Of a stretch of 5,800 nt of DNA, positions 4,837-5,800 are shown one piece after another; the first letter of the stretch is position 1; each line of letters opens with the position of its first letter. The translations under genes and the position numbers were made by a program. Source of the stretch: an uncultured Opitutia bacterium (GTDB taxonomy: Bacteria > Verrucomicrobiota > Verrucomicrobiia > Opitutales > UBA953); contig CAIRLQ010000117.1 of assembly GCA_903879465.1 (NCBI GenBank), positions 1-5,800 on the forward strand, given 5' to 3'. The notes under the pieces were generated by a model, which did not search any database, was not told the DNA's origin, and saw only the letters and a list, made by a program, of their open reading frames with translations.

Positions 4837-5268
4837 TTAGCCTGGGTGCTGGGTGTCGCGCCAAATACCGACAAAGAAAGCAGCACCGAAAAGGCACATG
4901 CTTACCCAAGTGCTTTCAGGGAGTTCTCTGGGGCTGAAAATGTAGGCCGCGTAGGGTGCCAGCGTCCAGAGTCCGACGTTGGTTGCGGTCCGATCGCTGG
5001 GAATGTCTTTGCGTGATCCCGTCAACGCCAGCCACAGAAACGGAAGCACGTTGAGCCAGTAAGCTTCGGCCGAAGTGAGAAACACTAGCTTTTTCAGGCA
5101 GAGTTCGATGACGACGGCGAACGCCAGGAGTTGTGCGGACCACGTGAGTACTTTTTCGGGCAGGAAGCGTTCGCGAGGCGTCAAATCTGCGAGCGTCCCT
5201 GGCCTCCGTCCGGCCATATAGCGAAGGACGATGATCAGGATGAAGATGCCAACGTAAATTCCGCCCAT
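4837..5268 (-). CDS. Small multi-pass membrane protein downstream of uxaC
   Basis: No known family was recognised. The 143-aa protein has a hydrophobic N-terminal segment (residues 4-18, IYVGIFILIIVLRYM) followed by a basic, polar linker (GRRPGTLADLTPRERFLPEK). Further membrane segments lie near 43-64, 69-83, 98-112 and 119-137. The last is followed by WRDTQHPG. The segment YWLNVLPFLW...GLWTLAPY (70-106) is homologous to the next gene's product. The ATG lies 9 nt after the uxaC stop, so the two are almost certainly co-transcribed. Its role relative to uronate metabolism is unclear; it has no transporter signature that I can see and is small for a permease. Confidence 0.8.
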   Translation of the reverse strand: MGGIYVGIFILIIVLRYMAGRRPGTLADLTPRERFLPEKVLTWSAQLLAFAVVIELCLKKLVFLTSAEAYWLNVLPFLWLALTGSRKDIPSDRTATNVGLWTLAPYAAYIFSPRELPESTWVSMCLFGAAFFVGIWRDTQHPG

Positions 5269-5277
5269 CGAAATGGA

Positions 5278-5800
5278 TTACTTCTGAAAGCCGAAGTAAT
5301 GGCTGGCGTTGCCGTAGCAGACGTCGGCGATCAGGCGTTCGTTCCAATCCTTACGGTCAGGGATGCGGCCAGATTCCACGTCCTGGCCGACGAGGTCGCA
5401 CAGGATGCGGCGGAAGTATTCGTGGCGCGGGTAAGAGAGGAAGGAGCGCGAGTCGGTGATCATGCCGATGAAGCGGCTGAGCAGGCCGAGGTCGGATAGC
5501 GCGTTCATCTGGTCGCGCATGCCGCGTTCCTGGTCGAGGAACCACCAGCCGGAACCGTATTGAATCTTTCCCGGCGTGATGCCGTCCTGGAACGAGCCGG
5601 GGAGGCAGGCGAAGAGGGCGGTGTCGGCGGGGTTGAGGTTGTAGAGGATCGTCTTACCGAGGGCGTTCTCGCCTGAGAGTGTTCCGAACCAGCGGATGAG
5701 TCCGGGCCCCTGGCGGAAGTCGCCGATGGTGTCGCAACCGGCGTCGGAACCGAGGCGCTTGAGTAGCCCAAGGTTCGGGTCGCGGACGGCTCCGAGGTGG
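5278..5800 (-). CDS. uxaC: Uronate (glucuronate/galacturonate) isomerase UxaC, C-terminal 173 residues
   Basis: UxaC converts D-glucuronate to D-fructuronate and D-galacturonate to D-tagaturonate, the first cytoplasmic step of hexuronate catabolism; it belongs to the amidohydrolase superfamily. The frame is open from the window's right edge (first complete codon at 5799) to TAA at 5278. The visible part follows the family order: HLGAVRD, a DTIGD turn, TILYNLNP, GKIQYGSGWWFLDQ, RDQMNALSDLGLLSRFIGM, TDSRSFLSYPRHEYFRRILC and a C-terminal CYGNASHYFG. The Asp and Arg of TDSRSF (about 5443-5457) correspond to the conserved active-site pair of the family. The N-terminal metal-binding HxH lies outside the window. 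The gene leads the minus-strand cluster in view; promoter and any upstream uxa/uxu genes are off the edge. Confidence 0.97.
   Translation of the reverse strand, partial: HLGAVRDPNLGLLKRLGSDAGCDTIGDFRQGPGLIRWFGTLSGENALGKTILYNLNPADTALFACLPGSFQDGITPGKIQYGSGWWFLDQERGMRDQMNALSDLGLLSRFIGMITDSRSFLSYPRHEYFRRILCDLVGQDVESGRIPDRKDWNERLIADVCYGNASHYFGFQK

Noticed and set aside
4636..5016. Plus-strand frame of 126 codons opposite the membrane genes
   Set aside because: It is antisense to the 4837-5268 gene and the gap. It lacks family resemblance and hydrophobic pattern, and the opposite strand gives a clear multi-pass protein with a paralogue.

Overview
The window looks like ordinary chromosome from a Gram-negative, moderately GC-rich bacterium. 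The start of lpxC implies a lipid A outer membrane. The alr and pabA-nrdR genes are housekeeping genes, and the uronate isomerase suggests growth on pectin- or glucuronate-containing polysaccharides. My impression is Verrucomicrobiota, perhaps an Opitutales/Opitutaceae relative. This rests on the overall feel of the NrdR, HinT and UxaC sequences and on the gene mix; it is inference, not proof.

Layout. Positions 1-107 (minus) hold the first 35 codons of lpxC. Positions 108-480 are a divergent intergenic region with unusual structure: a strong G-quadruplex-type tract, a diverged inverted copy of that tract about 150 nt away, a stable hairpin, and three tandem GTTC-type 8-mers before pabA. Positions 481-4137 (plus) are a very compact six-gene run: pabA, nrdR, an unrecognised 157-aa protein, hinT, a divergent tsaB and alr. 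Spacings are +3, -4, +7, +4 and -4 nt, so the genes are almost certainly co-transcribed and partly translationally coupled. The run serves folate precursor synthesis, control of ribonucleotide reductase, tRNA t6A modification and D-alanine supply for peptidoglycan. These jobs are not one pathway, but all are tied to growth.

On the opposite strand, and converging on alr, is a second cluster read from the right edge: uxaC (C-terminal 173 residues), then two small multi-pass membrane proteins (5268-4837 and 4620-4159). The two are clearly paralogous to each other. A possible 47-aa lipoprotein-like reading frame lies between them. The two clusters end only 21 nt apart.

I see no mobile element gene, CRISPR array, tRNA, rRNA or defence system. 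The points most worth a second look are the structured lpxC/pabA intergenic region, the paralogous membrane pair behind uxaC with its possible small lipoprotein, and active-site substitutions in two otherwise canonical enzymes: Trp for the Tyr354-equivalent of Alr, and Ala for the phosphate-binding Gln of HinT.
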